Assembly: GCA_040081265.1 (NCBI GenBank)
Contig: JBEBGV010000011.1
Coordinates: 1 to 64,000 of the forward strand
Source: JBEBGV01 sp040081265
GTDB taxonomy: Bacteria; Acidobacteriota; Vicinamibacteria; Vicinamibacterales; UBA2999
Direction: 5' to 3'
DNA length: 64,000 nt
The position numbers were made by a program, and so were the translations under genes. Below the pieces are notes generated by a model that saw only the letters and a list, made by a program, of their open reading frames with translations, made no database searches and was not told the origin of the DNA. Positions 19,332-27,913 of this stretch are shown in pieces; within the stretch, counting starts at the first letter, position 1, and every line of letters starts with the position of its first letter.

Positions 19332-21695
19332 CACTTGCGTCTGGGCAGGCACCGACACGGCGGGTGAGACTTCCTCAGTTTCCGCAGGAGGAGGCATCTC
19401 GGTGTCGTCGACGGCCGGGAGAACGGTCACGCCGGCGGGTTCGGTACCGCTGATGAAGGCCTCAATTGAGCCGTTCAGCAGCGTCGCGAACACGATGTTG
19501 TCAGGCGGCTCGAATGTCGGCGGGCGGTCGCGATTGCCCTGCTTGTCGATGTAGGCGCGCATGAAGTCCATCCAGATCGGCAGCGCCGCGGCGGCCCCTG
19601 TTTCGTTCGGACCAAGTGGCCGCTTTTCGTCGTAGCCCACCCACACGCCGACGGTAATCTTCGGATCGAAGCCGACGAACCACGCATCGGTGTACTCATC
19701 CATCGTGCCGGTCTTGCCGGCGAGCGGCCAGTTGAGGGCGGCAGCCGCTGCGGCCGTACCGTGCAGGACGACGCCTCGCAGCAGGTTCGTCATCACGAAG
19801 GCCGTGTCAGCGCGCACGGCTTCGTGGGCCACCGGTCGGTTCTCGAGCAGCACGCTGCCCTCTCGATCGGTGATGCTGACGATCGAGTAGGGCTGCATGC
19901 GGACACCCTGGTTTGGAAACGCCGTGTATGCACTGGTCACGTCGACCAGTGTGGCTTCTGCCGATCCGAGCGCGAGCGACAGGTATGGCGGGAGCGTTGG
20001 CGGAAATCCGAATCGCGTGGCGTAGCGGATGACGTTCTCGGGGCCAAGCTCGGCGAGGGCCTTGACCGCGGGGATGTTGCGCGAGTCCTCGAGGGCGCGC
20101 CGAAGGGTCACGGCGCCCTCGAACTTGCGGTCGTAGTTCAGCGGGGCATAGGGCGGCTGGTTCGGACCACTCGGATAGGAAATCGGCTCGTCGATGAAGG
20201 TCGAGAGCGGGGTGTAGCCCTGATCGATCGCGGCGGTGTAGATGATCGGCTTGAAGGCCGAGCCCATCTGACGCCGCGCCTGCGTCGCACGGTTAAACTT
20301 GCTGGTCGCGAAATCGAAGCCGCCCACCATGGCGCGGATCTGTCCGGTGGCGTTGTCGATGGCCAGCAGCGCGCCCTGGACAACCGGAACCTGTTCAAGG
20401 GCGAGGGTCTGGGGCACTCCAGCCATCACCGTACGGGCCTCAACCTCGATCAGGTCGCCGACTGTGAAGAGGTCGGCGGCGGAGGTCCGGCGCGTCCAGG
20501 CGAAGGCCGCGCGCGGCAGATCGAGTTCCCTGGCCCCGATTCGGACGCGGGCTGAACCGCTTGCCCCCGTCACGGACGTGACGAGCGCCGGAACGATGTC
20601 GCCGGCGAGAATGGGCTGCGTCCAGCGTGGCTCGGTGAAGCTCGCCGGGTCCCTTTTTTCAGCGATCACGTTCCGCTTCGGCTTGCGGTAGACGCCGCGT
20701 CTCTTGTCGATCCGCCGGAGACCGCGGTCGAGCGCCCGGTTGGCGGCGTCCTGGAGCGGCGCGTCAAGGGTGGTTTGTACCGAGAGTCCCGACTCGTACA
20801 GCGCCTTGGCGCCGTACTTCTGCTCGAGGACTTTGCGGATGTCCTCGGCGAAGTAGGGTGCCATCGACCGCTCGGGCGACGGCTGGCCCTTGACGACCAG
20901 CGGGCGGGCCGCCGCGTCGCGGGCATCGGCTGCCGAAATCATCTGTTCTGTCGCCATGCGCCCGATGACGTAGTTGCGGCGTCCAAGGGCGCGGCGGGGA
21001 TCGACAAACGGGCTCAGTCGCTCGGGTGCCTGGATGATCGCGGCGACTGTGGCCGCTTCCTCGGTGGTGAGTTCCCTGGCCGACTTGTCGAAATAGAGAT
21101 GCGCGGCGGCCTCGACGCCGTACGCGCCATGGCCAAAGTAGATCTGGTTGGCGTACAGCGTGAAGATTTCGCGCTTGGTGTAGCGCTTCTCGATCTGGAG
21201 CGCGAGGAGCGCCTCCTTGATCTTGCGTTCGACCGTCTTCTCGAAGCCGATCGGGAAGAGATTCCTCGCCAGCTGCTGGGTGAGCGTGCTGGCACCGGCA
21301 CGTTCGCCGAGCAGGAGGTCCTTGCCCAGCGTCACCAGGATGCGCGACATGCTCAGGCCGAAGTGCTGATTGAAGTCGGCATCCTCGGTGGCCAGGATCG
21401 CACTGCGCAGCACCGGGGCCATGTCGTCATAGCCAATCACCACGCGACGCTCCGTGGCGAACTCACCAACGATCTGGCCGTCACGGGCGAGCAGGCGCGT
21501 GATCGTGTTCGGCTTGTAGTCGTCGAGCGCACTGATCGTCGGAAGGTCGTCGGAGTAGGCGAACAGGACGCCGCTGATGGTGCCGATCAGGGCCGTCGCC
21601 GCGAAGAGCGCGACGATCCCGGCCTGTCGGGCCAGACGCATGCCGAGAGTGAGCCGGGGCTTGGAAGGTGAGTCTGGTTGATCGAGTAGGGACAT
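19320..21695 (-). CDS. mrcA: class A penicillin-binding protein (PBP1A type)
   Basis: This 791-residue bifunctional enzyme polymerises lipid II and cross-links stem peptides. There is one N-terminal membrane helix (residues ~25-47), then a GT51 glycosyltransferase domain with catalytic E104 in ATEDADFNQHFG and the STLTQQLARN motif, an OB-like insert, and a transpeptidase domain with the nucleophile Ser in GSAFKP (~residue 478), SRN and KTGT. The Pro/Thr-rich tail (~745-791) is likely disordered. The gene stands alone, divergent from dnaK. Class and activities are clear; PBP1A versus 1B naming is by overall layout. Confidence 0.95.
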   Translation of the reverse strand: MSLLDQPDSPSKPRLTLGMRLARQAGIVALFAATALIGTISGVLFAYSDDLPTISALDDYKPNTITRLLARDGQIVGEFATERRVVIGYDDMAPVLRSAILATEDADFNQHFGLSMSRILVTLGKDLLLGERAGASTLTQQLARNLFPIGFEKTVERKIKEALLALQIEKRYTKREIFTLYANQIYFGHGAYGVEAAAHLYFDKSARELTTEEAATVAAIIQAPERLSPFVDPRRALGRRNYVIGRMATEQMISAADARDAAARPLVVKGQPSPERSMAPYFAEDIRKVLEQKYGAKALYESGLSVQTTLDAPLQDAANRALDRGLRRIDKRRGVYRKPKRNVIAEKRDPASFTEPRWTQPILAGDIVPALVTSVTGASGSARVRIGARELDLPRAAFAWTRRTSAADLFTVGDLIEVEARTVMAGVPQTLALEQVPVVQGALLAIDNATGQIRAMVGGFDFATSKFNRATQARRQMGSAFKPIIYTAAIDQGYTPLSTFIDEPISYPSGPNQPPYAPLNYDRKFEGAVTLRRALEDSRNIPAVKALAELGPENVIRYATRFGFPPTLPPYLSLALGSAEATLVDVTSAYTAFPNQGVRMQPYSIVSITDREGSVLLENRPVAHEAVRADTAFVMTNLLRGVVLHGTAAAAAALNWPLAGKTGTMDEYTDAWFVGFDPKITVGVWVGYDEKRPLGPNETGAAAALPIWMDFMRAYIDKQGNRDRPPTFEPPDNIVFATLLNGSIEAFISGTEPAGVTVLPAVDDTEMPPPAETEEVSPAVSVPAQTQVPGR

Positions 21696-21781
21696 CTGAT
21701 TCTTGGCAGACAGGGCTGCCCAACCTTATCAGTGTAAGTCCCAACCGGCTCATGGAGATAGCGCCAATACCCCAAGTTGAT

Positions 21782-21802
21782 CTTGATTACGAGGCGCTCA
21801 TA
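21782..21802 (+). promoter_or_regulatory. candidate HspR (HAIR-like) operator over the dnaK promoter
   Basis: CTTGATT-N7-GCTCATA matches the HAIR consensus CTTGAGT-N7-ACTCAAG at 10 of 14 positions with the exact 7-bp spacing. It covers the -35 box and most of the -35/-10 spacer, where a bound repressor would block polymerase. HspR is encoded two genes downstream. The right half-site is weak. Confidence 0.45.
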
Positions 21803-21811
21803 TTTGATAAT
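21783..21811 (+). promoter_or_regulatory. sigma70-type promoter of dnaK
   Basis: TTGATT (21783-21788) and GATAAT (21806-21811) are separated by exactly 17 bp, about 65 bp before the dnaK ATG. No CIRCE element (TTAGCACTC-N9-GAGTGCTAA) is present. Confidence 0.75.
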
Positions 21812-21876
21812 TAGAGCAGGCTCACTCTTGGCCGCCGCTACAGGGCTTCTCTTCCCGCATCGAGGACGTGTTTCAC

Positions 21877-23787
21877 ATGAGCAAAATCATCGGTATCGAC
21901 CTGGGCACCACCAACTCTGTTGTCGCCGTGATGGAAGGTGGCGAACCCGTGGTCATCACCAACCCGGAGGGAAGCCGACTGACGCCGTCTGTCGTCGCCT
22001 TCACCAAGACGGGCGAGCGGCTGGTGGGGCAGGTTGCCAAGCGCCAAGCCGTCACCAATCCGGAGAACACCATCTTCTCCATCAAGCGCTTCATGGGCCG
22101 TCGTTTCACCGAAGTGAACGAGGAAATGAAGATGGTGCCGTATACCGTCGCCCCGGCCAGCAACGGCGACGTGCGCGTGAAGATCGGCAGCGAAGACTAC
22201 GCACCGCCGCAGATCTCCGCGATGGTGCTGCAGAAACTGAAGCAGGCCGCCGAGGAGTATCTGGGGCAGTCGGTCGGCAAGGCCGTGATCACGGTGCCTG
22301 CCTACTTCAACGACGCTCAGCGCCAGGCCACCAAGGAAGCCGGCAAGATTGCCGGCCTCGAGGTGATGCGCATCGTCAACGAGCCGACTGCGGCGGCACT
22401 GGCCTACGGACTCGACAAGAAGAAGGACGAGACGATCGCCGTGTATGACTTCGGCGGTGGCACCTTTGACATCTCGATTCTCGAGGTGGGCGAGGGCGTC
22501 GTTGAGGTGAAGGCGACCAATGGCGACACCCACCTCGGAGGCGACAACCTCGATCAGCGCATCATCGAGTGGATTGCGGCAGAGTTCAAGAAGAGCGACG
22601 GCATCGACTTGAGCAAGGACCGGATGGCGCTCCAGCGTCTCCGCGAGGCGGCCGAGAAGGCCAAGATGGAGCTCTCCACCGTGATGGAGACCGACATCAA
22701 CCTGCCGTTCGTCACCGCCGACCAGAGCGGGCCCAAGCATCTGCAGATGAAGCTGACCCGGGCGCGCTTCGAGCAGCTGGTCGAAGAACTGCTGCAGAAG
22801 ACCGTTGAGCCGACCCGAAAGGCGCTGGCTGACGCCGGCATCGACAAGTCGAAGATCGACGAGGTCGTGCTCGTCGGTGGCTCGACGCGCATTCCGCGCG
22901 TGCAGCAGATCGTCAAGGAACTGTTCGGCAAAGAGCCGCACAAGGGTGTCAACCCCGACGAGGTCGTGGCGATCGGCGCGGCGATTCAGGCCGGAGTCCT
23001 CGCGGGCGAAGTCAAGGACCTGCTCCTGCTCGACGTGACGCCGCTGTCGCTCGGGATTGAAACGCTCGGCGGGGTGATGACGACGCTCATCCAGCGGAAC
23101 ACGACGATTCCGACCCGCAAGAGCGAGACGTTCTCGACCGCGGCCGACAGCCAGACCAGCGTGGAAGTCCATGTGTGTCAGGGCGAGCGGCCGCTGGCGC
23201 GGGACAATCGCACGCTCGGGCGCTTTCAGCTGGTCGGTATCCCGCCGGCGCCCCGTGGCGTCCCCCAGATCGAGGTGACGTTCGACATCGATGCCAACGG
23301 CATGGTCAACGTCTCGGCCAAGGACATGGGCACGGGCAAGGAACAGAAGATCACGATCACTGCGTCGAGCGGCCTGAGCAAGGACGAAGTCGATCAGATG
23401 ATGCGCGATGCTGAAGCGCACGCCGAAGAGGACCGCAAACGCAAGGAAGAGATCGAGGTGCGCAACAAGGCCGATCAGGCGGTGTATGCGGCCGAGAAGA
23501 TGCTGCAGGACATGGGCGGCAAGCTTCCTGCCGACGACAAGGCTGCCGTCGAGACCGCTGTGACCGCGCTGAAGGGCGCGATCAGTGCCAACGACGTTCA
23601 GGCGATGACGAGCGCGATGGACCAGTTGACACAGGCGCAGCACAAGGCGGCCGAGGCGTTGTACAAGACGGGCGGGGCGGCCGGCGCTGATGCAGGTGGC
23701 GGGCCTGACACCAACGCCGGGGCGCAGGGTAGCGCAGCGCCCGGCGATGTCATCGACGCTGAAGTGGTGGACGAAGACAAGAAGTAA
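21877..23787 (+). CDS. dnaK: Hsp70 chaperone DnaK
   Basis: DnaK is the ATP-driven Hsp70 of the cytoplasm. The 636-residue protein starts SKIIGIDLGTTNSVVAV, with the ATPase motifs VPAYFNDAQRQATKEAG, NEPTAAALAYG, YDFGGGTFD and VLVGGSTRIP, a substrate-binding domain (~390-500) with the DVTPLSLGIETLGG lead, and a helical lid ending in a Gly/Ala-rich tail and EVVDEDKK. The ATG at 21877 is preferred over a GTG at 21868 because GAGGA lies 10 bp upstream. It leads a dnaK-dnaJ-hspR cluster; GrpE is not in the window. Confidence 0.98.
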   Translation: MSKIIGIDLGTTNSVVAVMEGGEPVVITNPEGSRLTPSVVAFTKTGERLVGQVAKRQAVTNPENTIFSIKRFMGRRFTEVNEEMKMVPYTVAPASNGDVRVKIGSEDYAPPQISAMVLQKLKQAAEEYLGQSVGKAVITVPAYFNDAQRQATKEAGKIAGLEVMRIVNEPTAAALAYGLDKKKDETIAVYDFGGGTFDISILEVGEGVVEVKATNGDTHLGGDNLDQRIIEWIAAEFKKSDGIDLSKDRMALQRLREAAEKAKMELSTVMETDINLPFVTADQSGPKHLQMKLTRARFEQLVEELLQKTVEPTRKALADAGIDKSKIDEVVLVGGSTRIPRVQQIVKELFGKEPHKGVNPDEVVAIGAAIQAGVLAGEVKDLLLLDVTPLSLGIETLGGVMTTLIQRNTTIPTRKSETFSTAADSQTSVEVHVCQGERPLARDNRTLGRFQLVGIPPAPRGVPQIEVTFDIDANGMVNVSAKDMGTGKEQKITITASSGLSKDEVDQMMRDAEAHAEEDRKRKEEIEVRNKADQAVYAAEKMLQDMGGKLPADDKAAVETAVTALKGAISANDVQAMTSAMDQLTQAQHKAAEALYKTGGAAGADAGGGPDTNAGAQGSAAPGDVIDAEVVDEDKK

Positions 23788-23810
23788 GGTCGATCAGCTG
23801 GGTACGGCTC

Positions 23811-24887
23811 ATGGATCTGTTTGTCATTCTTGGTGTGAATCGGGGGGCGAGCGAGGGCGAGATTCGTCGCGCGTATCGCCGCCTCGCGCGGCGCTATCAT
23901 CCGGACATCAATCCGGGTGACCAGGAGTGTGCGAACAGGTTTCAGCAGATTGCCCAGGCCTACGAAGTCCTGACCGATCCGGAGCGACGTTCCCGCTATG
24001 AATCGGGGGCCCCTCTGCCCGAAACCGCGCCGACGCGCAGTATCGGCTTCGAGGGCTTCGATTTCTCCACACGTGCGGTCGATTACTCCGCAACGTTCGG
24101 CGATCTCTTTGCAGAGGTGCTCACCGAGCGTGCGGCGCGGGCCGTAGACGGTGGGCGTGGCGCCGACCTCCATCACGACATCACGGTGTCCTTTGGCGAG
24201 GCGCTGACGGGTGCAGTGCGAACCCTGACAGTGACTCGCCATGATTCGTGCGGGTCATGTGCCGGCTCGGGGCGCGTGCAGGGCGTGGCGCGCGCCTGCG
24301 TGTCCTGTGGCGGCTCGGGGACGGTCAGGGCGGCGCGTGGGCACATGATCTTCTCGCAGGGGTGCCGGGCGTGTGATGGCCGGGGGACCGCACCAGCTCG
24401 CCTGTGCGACGTCTGTCGAGGGTCGGGCAAGGAAACGCGGGCTGAAGCGGTGTCGATTCGCCTTCCCGCGGGCGTGGCCGACGGCGAACGTGTGCGGGTG
24501 GCCGGCAGGGGACACGCAGGGGCTCCAGGCGCTGCGGCCGGTGACCTGTATGTCACGGTCAAGGTGGCCCCCGATGAGCGGTTCAGACGCGAAGGCGACG
24601 ACCTTCACGTCATCCTGCCCATCGCCGTACACGAAGCGGCTCTCGGGGCGCGCATCGAGATCGCCACACCGGATGGTACGGTCAAGGTGGCCGTGCCTCC
24701 GGGGACGCAGTCGGGCCAGAAGATCCGGCTCCGCGAGCGTGGCGCCACCTCCACGCGCACGGGTCGTCGAGGCGACCTGATCGTGGAGGTTCGCCTGATG
24801 CTGCCGCCGCTGCTCGACGAGCGATCGCAGGCGCTGCTGCGCGAGTTTGGCCGGCTCAACGGCGAGAGTGTCAGGGAGCGCTGGTAA
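23811..24887 (+). CDS. dnaJ: Hsp40 co-chaperone DnaJ (type I)
   Basis: DnaJ stimulates DnaK ATPase activity and delivers substrates. The 358-residue protein has a J domain with HPD (residues ~31-33, ARRYHPDINPG), a short linker without a strong Gly/Phe region, four zinc-finger repeats (CGSCAGSG, CVSCGGSG, CRACDGRG, CDVCRGSG) and two C-terminal substrate-binding domains. It is a true type I DnaJ despite an unusual start (MDLFVILGV rather than DYYEVLGV). It lies 23 bp after dnaK, and its stop codon shares a base with the start of hspR (TAATG). Confidence 0.96.
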   Translation: MDLFVILGVNRGASEGEIRRAYRRLARRYHPDINPGDQECANRFQQIAQAYEVLTDPERRSRYESGAPLPETAPTRSIGFEGFDFSTRAVDYSATFGDLFAEVLTERAARAVDGGRGADLHHDITVSFGEALTGAVRTLTVTRHDSCGSCAGSGRVQGVARACVSCGGSGTVRAARGHMIFSQGCRACDGRGTAPARLCDVCRGSGKETRAEAVSIRLPAGVADGERVRVAGRGHAGAPGAAAGDLYVTVKVAPDERFRREGDDLHVILPIAVHEAALGARIEIATPDGTVKVAVPPGTQSGQKIRLRERGATSTRTGRRGDLIVEVRLMLPPLLDERSQALLREFGRLNGESVRERW

Positions 24888-25303
24888 TGGCCAAGCGGAC
24901 CGAGCGCGGCAAGGCGTACTACATGATCAGCGCGGTGTCACAGCGATACAACATCCACCCGCAGACGCTCCGGCTTTACGAACGGGAGGGGCTGCTCAAG
25001 CCTTCGCGCACCGAAGGCAACACGCGGCTGTACTCGGACGAGGATCTCGAACAGCTCGAAACCATCCTGTCGCTGACGCGCGATCTCGGCGTCAATCTCG
25101 CCGGCGTGGAGATCATCCTCAACATGCGCCGCAAGATCGAGCAGATGCAGTCGGAAGTGAACGAGTTCATGGGCTATGTCAAGAAGGAGTTGGCCCGAGG
25201 CATCGATGACTGGGAGCAGCGACTCAGCACGGCGCTTGTCAAGTCTTCTCCCACTGATCTCGTCAGGCGATCGCCCGAACCCGACGAGCAGAAGCAGAAG
25301 TAA
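24887..25303 (+). CDS. hspR: MerR-family heat-shock repressor HspR
   Basis: The 138-residue protein begins with a MerR-type winged helix: YMISAVSQRYNIHPQTLRLYEREGLLKPSRT, then NTRLYSDEDLEQLETI, followed by a helical dimerisation region (LNMRRKIEQMQSEVNEFM). The motif and its position directly after dnaK-dnaJ identify it as HspR, which in actinobacteria represses dnaK and clpB operons at HAIR sites with DnaK as co-repressor. It overlaps the dnaJ stop by 1 bp. A HAIR-like site lies over the dnaK promoter (21782-21802), suggesting feedback control. No effector-binding domain is present. Confidence 0.9.
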   Translation: MAKRTERGKAYYMISAVSQRYNIHPQTLRLYEREGLLKPSRTEGNTRLYSDEDLEQLETILSLTRDLGVNLAGVEIILNMRRKIEQMQSEVNEFMGYVKKELARGIDDWEQRLSTALVKSSPTDLVRRSPEPDEQKQK

Positions 25304-25335
25304 ATCGACGGCAGAAGCAGAAGGAGCAAGAGCGA

Positions 25336-26220
25336 GTGTTCGGTGTAGGATCACTCGTGCCCTGCGACGTCTGCAACGCCACCGGATGGAAGACGATTGA
25401 AACAGGTGGGGTCTCGCGAGTCACGCGCTGCGACTGCTGGTACGAACAGTCCCTCGAACGCGCTATCGCCGGCGCGCGCATCCAGAAGCGGTACAACCAC
25501 TGCGAACTGAGCAACTTCGAGCATCACTACGATTCCCTCCGTGATGCGCATCGAAAGGCCGTGCGCTTTGTCGAGCAGTTCCCGGCCGTCGACAAGGGCC
25601 TGCTGCTCATCGGTGACAACGGCGTGGGCAAGACTCACCTGGCCGTCGCGATCCTGAAAGCCGTCATCCGCAGCAAACGCATCCAGGGCTTCTTCTACGA
25701 AACCGGGGAATTGCTCAAGCTGGTTCGAGACACCTACGCGTCTGATACCAACGAGATGGACGTGCTCAGGCCCGTGCTCGAGGCCGACCTGCTCGTCCTT
25801 GACGATCTCGGCGTGGAGAAGACGTCGGAGTGGGTCCAGGAAACCCTCGGTCACGTCGTCAACATCCGCTACAGCGAGCGGCGTCCCACGGTGTTCACGA
25901 CCAACCTGCAGGACTCGGAAGACTCCACCAATCCCAGATCCTTCCTCTATCGCCTCGGTTCACGCACCAGGTCCCGCCTGTTCGAGATGTGTGACTGGGT
26001 CTACATGGAAGGCGTCGACAGCCGCGAGGTTGGCGGACCTGAAGCGACCCCCGATCAGATTGAGAAGTGGCAGAAGAAGTCGCCCCTCTCACCGAAGAAC
26101 CGCGAGCGCGCGGCCCGAAGCGCCCTGCCCGGTCGTACGGGAGGTCAGGCCCGAGCGCAGATTCCGCTTCGCGACGGCAAGGGCGAGCTCAAGTGGCCCG
26201 GTGGTCGCGCCGGCAGCTAG
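25336..26220 (+). CDS. DnaC/IstB-like AAA+ ATPase with N-terminal Cys cluster
   Basis: This 294-residue ATPase resembles DnaC/DnaI helicase loaders and IstB. It has Walker A GDNGVGKTH (~95-103), Walker B LLVLDDLG (~152-159), a sensor-1 type VFTTNLQ and an arginine-containing SRLFEMC. The N-terminal ~35 residues hold four Cys (CDVC, CDCW), likely a zinc ribbon. A ~60-residue basic tail follows the AAA+ domain. No transposase is adjacent, so a chromosomal role in helicase loading is more likely than IstB function. The GTG at 25336 has AGGAG 9 bp upstream. It follows hspR by 32 bp and precedes hemW by 4 bp. Confidence 0.85.
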   Translation: MFGVGSLVPCDVCNATGWKTIETGGVSRVTRCDCWYEQSLERAIAGARIQKRYNHCELSNFEHHYDSLRDAHRKAVRFVEQFPAVDKGLLLIGDNGVGKTHLAVAILKAVIRSKRIQGFFYETGELLKLVRDTYASDTNEMDVLRPVLEADLLVLDDLGVEKTSEWVQETLGHVVNIRYSERRPTVFTTNLQDSEDSTNPRSFLYRLGSRTRSRLFEMCDWVYMEGVDSREVGGPEATPDQIEKWQKKSPLSPKNRERAARSALPGRTGGQARAQIPLRDGKGELKWPGGRAGS

Positions 26221-26224
26221 CTCC

Positions 26225-27361
26225 GTGCCCCTCGGTCTCTACGTCCACGTTCCGTTCTGCTCGTCGATCTGCAACTACTGCAACTTCAACCGGGGTCTCT
26301 TCGACCCTGCCCTCAAGCTGAAGTACGTCGAGGCGCTCCTGGCCGAGATCACGGGCGCTGGCGACGGGTCGCCCGCCGATACCATTTTTTTTGGCGGCGG
26401 CACGCCCTCGCTGCTCGAGCCCGGTGAAATCGGCGCCATCATCCGCGCGTGTCGGGACACATTTGCTGTCGAGCGAGATGCCGAGATTACGCTCGAGGCC
26501 AACCCCGAAACGGTCAGCGAGGAGCGCCTGGCTGCGTACCGCGCCAACGGCATCAATCGACTCAGCTTCGGCGTCCAATCATTCCGAGACGATGAGCTGA
26601 GGCGTTTGAGTCGTCTCCACTCGGCGGGACGCGCCGCTGAGGCTGTCGCGGAAGCCAGACGTGCCGGGTTCGACAACGTGTCGCTCGACCTGATGATGTG
26701 GCTGCCCGAGCAGTCGGTCGCCAGCTGGCTCGAGTCTGTTGGCCGTCTGGTTGAGCTCGAACCCGACCACGCGTCGTTGTACCTCCTGGAGCTTTATCCC
26801 AACGCGCCACTGAAAGAGGACATGGCTCGATCGCGTTGGTCGCTGGCGCCTGACGATGACGCGGCGGACATGTATTTGCAGGGGCTTCAATGTCTGGACG
26901 AAGCAGGTTACCGGCAATACGAGATTTCGAACGTATCGCGTGCCGGTCGCGAGTCGCGGCACAATCTGAAGTACTGGAGCGACGGGGCCTGGCTGGGCTT
27001 CGGGTGCGGGGCGCACTCCACACGCCGGGGTGTGCGGTGGAAGAACCAGTCGGGGACCCAGGCGTACATCGACGCGGTGTCCGGCGGGGGTCCATTGGTA
27101 AGCGAGCGCCGGGAATTATCCCCGGCCGAGCAGGTGGAGGACGCGCTCTTCACGGGGTTGCGTCTGAGCGCAGGCCTTGACGTTGGCGGGATTCTGGAGC
27201 GTTACGACGTCGATGTCTGGTCAACCTACGGTCAGGCCTTGACCCGATACCTGGAAGCCGGGCTCTTGATCTATGATGGCGCCCGGCTGCGACTGACCCG
27301 GCAGGGGATGCTCCTCGCGAATGAAGTCATGGCCGTGTTTATTGAATCCAACGTACGGTAG
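26225..27361 (+). CDS. hemW: radical SAM protein HemW
   Basis: The 378-residue protein is HemW, the HemN-like heme chaperone. Close to the N-terminus is YVHVPFCSSICNYCNF with the CxxxCxxC 4Fe-4S motif (three Cys before SAM), followed by FFGGGTPS, LEANPETV, GVQSF and the HemW-type HNLKYW...GFGCGAHS. It lacks the extended N-terminus and fourth Cys pattern of true coproporphyrinogen dehydrogenase HemN. The GTG at 26225 begins right at the conserved domain, 4 bp after the ATPase stop. It probably traffics heme; other heme genes are absent from the window. Confidence 0.92.
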   Translation: MPLGLYVHVPFCSSICNYCNFNRGLFDPALKLKYVEALLAEITGAGDGSPADTIFFGGGTPSLLEPGEIGAIIRACRDTFAVERDAEITLEANPETVSEERLAAYRANGINRLSFGVQSFRDDELRRLSRLHSAGRAAEAVAEARRAGFDNVSLDLMMWLPEQSVASWLESVGRLVELEPDHASLYLLELYPNAPLKEDMARSRWSLAPDDDAADMYLQGLQCLDEAGYRQYEISNVSRAGRESRHNLKYWSDGAWLGFGCGAHSTRRGVRWKNQSGTQAYIDAVSGGGPLVSERRELSPAEQVEDALFTGLRLSAGLDVGGILERYDVDVWSTYGQALTRYLEAGLLIYDGARLRLTRQGMLLANEVMAVFIESNVR

Positions 27362-27391
27362 AGTACCCGCCTTTCCGAGGAGGCTTTTAAA

Positions 27392-27841
27392 ATGCGACGA
27401 CTGTTCGGAGTTCTACTGGCTGGCGCGATCCTGATGCTGCCGGCACTTTCGCAGCCCGTGTACGCCCAGGCCCAGAAGCTCACTTTCGAAGGTGAGTCCG
27501 TCATCTGGATGGTCTCGATCAAGGCTGGGAAGGATGCCGACTTCGAAGCCGTCGTTGCGGCGCTGAAGAGCGCCCTGGCGGCATCGACTGACCCTAACGC
27601 TAAGCAGCAGGCTGCGGGCTGGAAAATCCTGAAATCCACCAAGCCTCAGCCAGACGGCACGACCATCTATACCCACCACATCACGGTCGTGCCGGGTGCC
27701 GACTACGGTGTGATGGCGAACATCTACGCGGCGGTCAAGGATCCGACCGAGCAGCGCGCGATTTACGATAAGTATGTCGGGGCGTTCGACAAGAACATCC
27801 TGCAGTTGTCGTTCACGACCGCTGCCGATCTCGGCAAGTAA
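27392..27841 (+). CDS. small secreted protein, unknown function
   Basis: A 149-residue protein with a clear signal peptide (cleavage near residue 25, VYA-QAQ). The mature ~124 residues alternate beta-strand and helix (SVIWMVSIKAGKDADFEAVVAALKSAL, TIYTHHITVVPGADYG, IYDKYVGAFDKN), which could suggest a ferredoxin-like/ABM fold, but I do not recognise the family. A strong ribosome binding site (GAGGAGG) precedes the ATG. It follows hemW by 30 bp and ends 21 bp before a 46-bp palindrome. Confidence 0.8.
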   Translation: MRRLFGVLLAGAILMLPALSQPVYAQAQKLTFEGESVIWMVSIKAGKDADFEAVVAALKSALAASTDPNAKQQAAGWKILKSTKPQPDGTTIYTHHITVVPGADYGVMANIYAAVKDPTEQRAIYDKYVGAFDKNILQLSFTTAADLGK

Positions 27842-27862
27842 CCTCGCCAGGATCTAACCGGA

Positions 27863-27908
27863 GGGGTCAGACCGGGGTCAGACCATGGTCTGACCCCGGT
27901 CTGACCCC
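27863..27908. repeat. 46-bp perfect palindrome, tandem GGGGTCAGACC units (REP-like)
   Basis: The segment is a perfect inverted repeat: two direct copies of GGGGTCAGACC on the left arm and their reverse complements on the right, centred between 27885 and 27886 with no spacer. It sits between convergent stops, 21 bp after one and 5 bp before the other. It can form a 22-bp hairpin and may act as terminator. GGGGTCAGACC-type units are known as REP sequences tied to TnpA_REP transposases in various bacteria; no such transposase is in the window. Confidence 0.85.
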
Positions 27909-27913
27909 AACCC

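Noticed and set aside
21773..21785. CAAG-N5-CTTG inverted repeat upstream of dnaK as HspR site
   Set aside because: The half-sites face the wrong way compared with HAIR (CTTG outward first); the better candidate is 21782-21802.
21838..23643. 601-residue open frame antisense to dnaK
   Set aside because: It is the mirror of a highly conserved, GC-rich gene with strong third-position bias; its translation is Leu/Arg/His-rich without motifs. DnaK on the plus strand explains the region fully.
25336..26220. IstB of an IS21-type insertion sequence
   Set aside because: No IstA transposase, terminal inverted repeats or target duplication are visible, and the neighbours are housekeeping genes.
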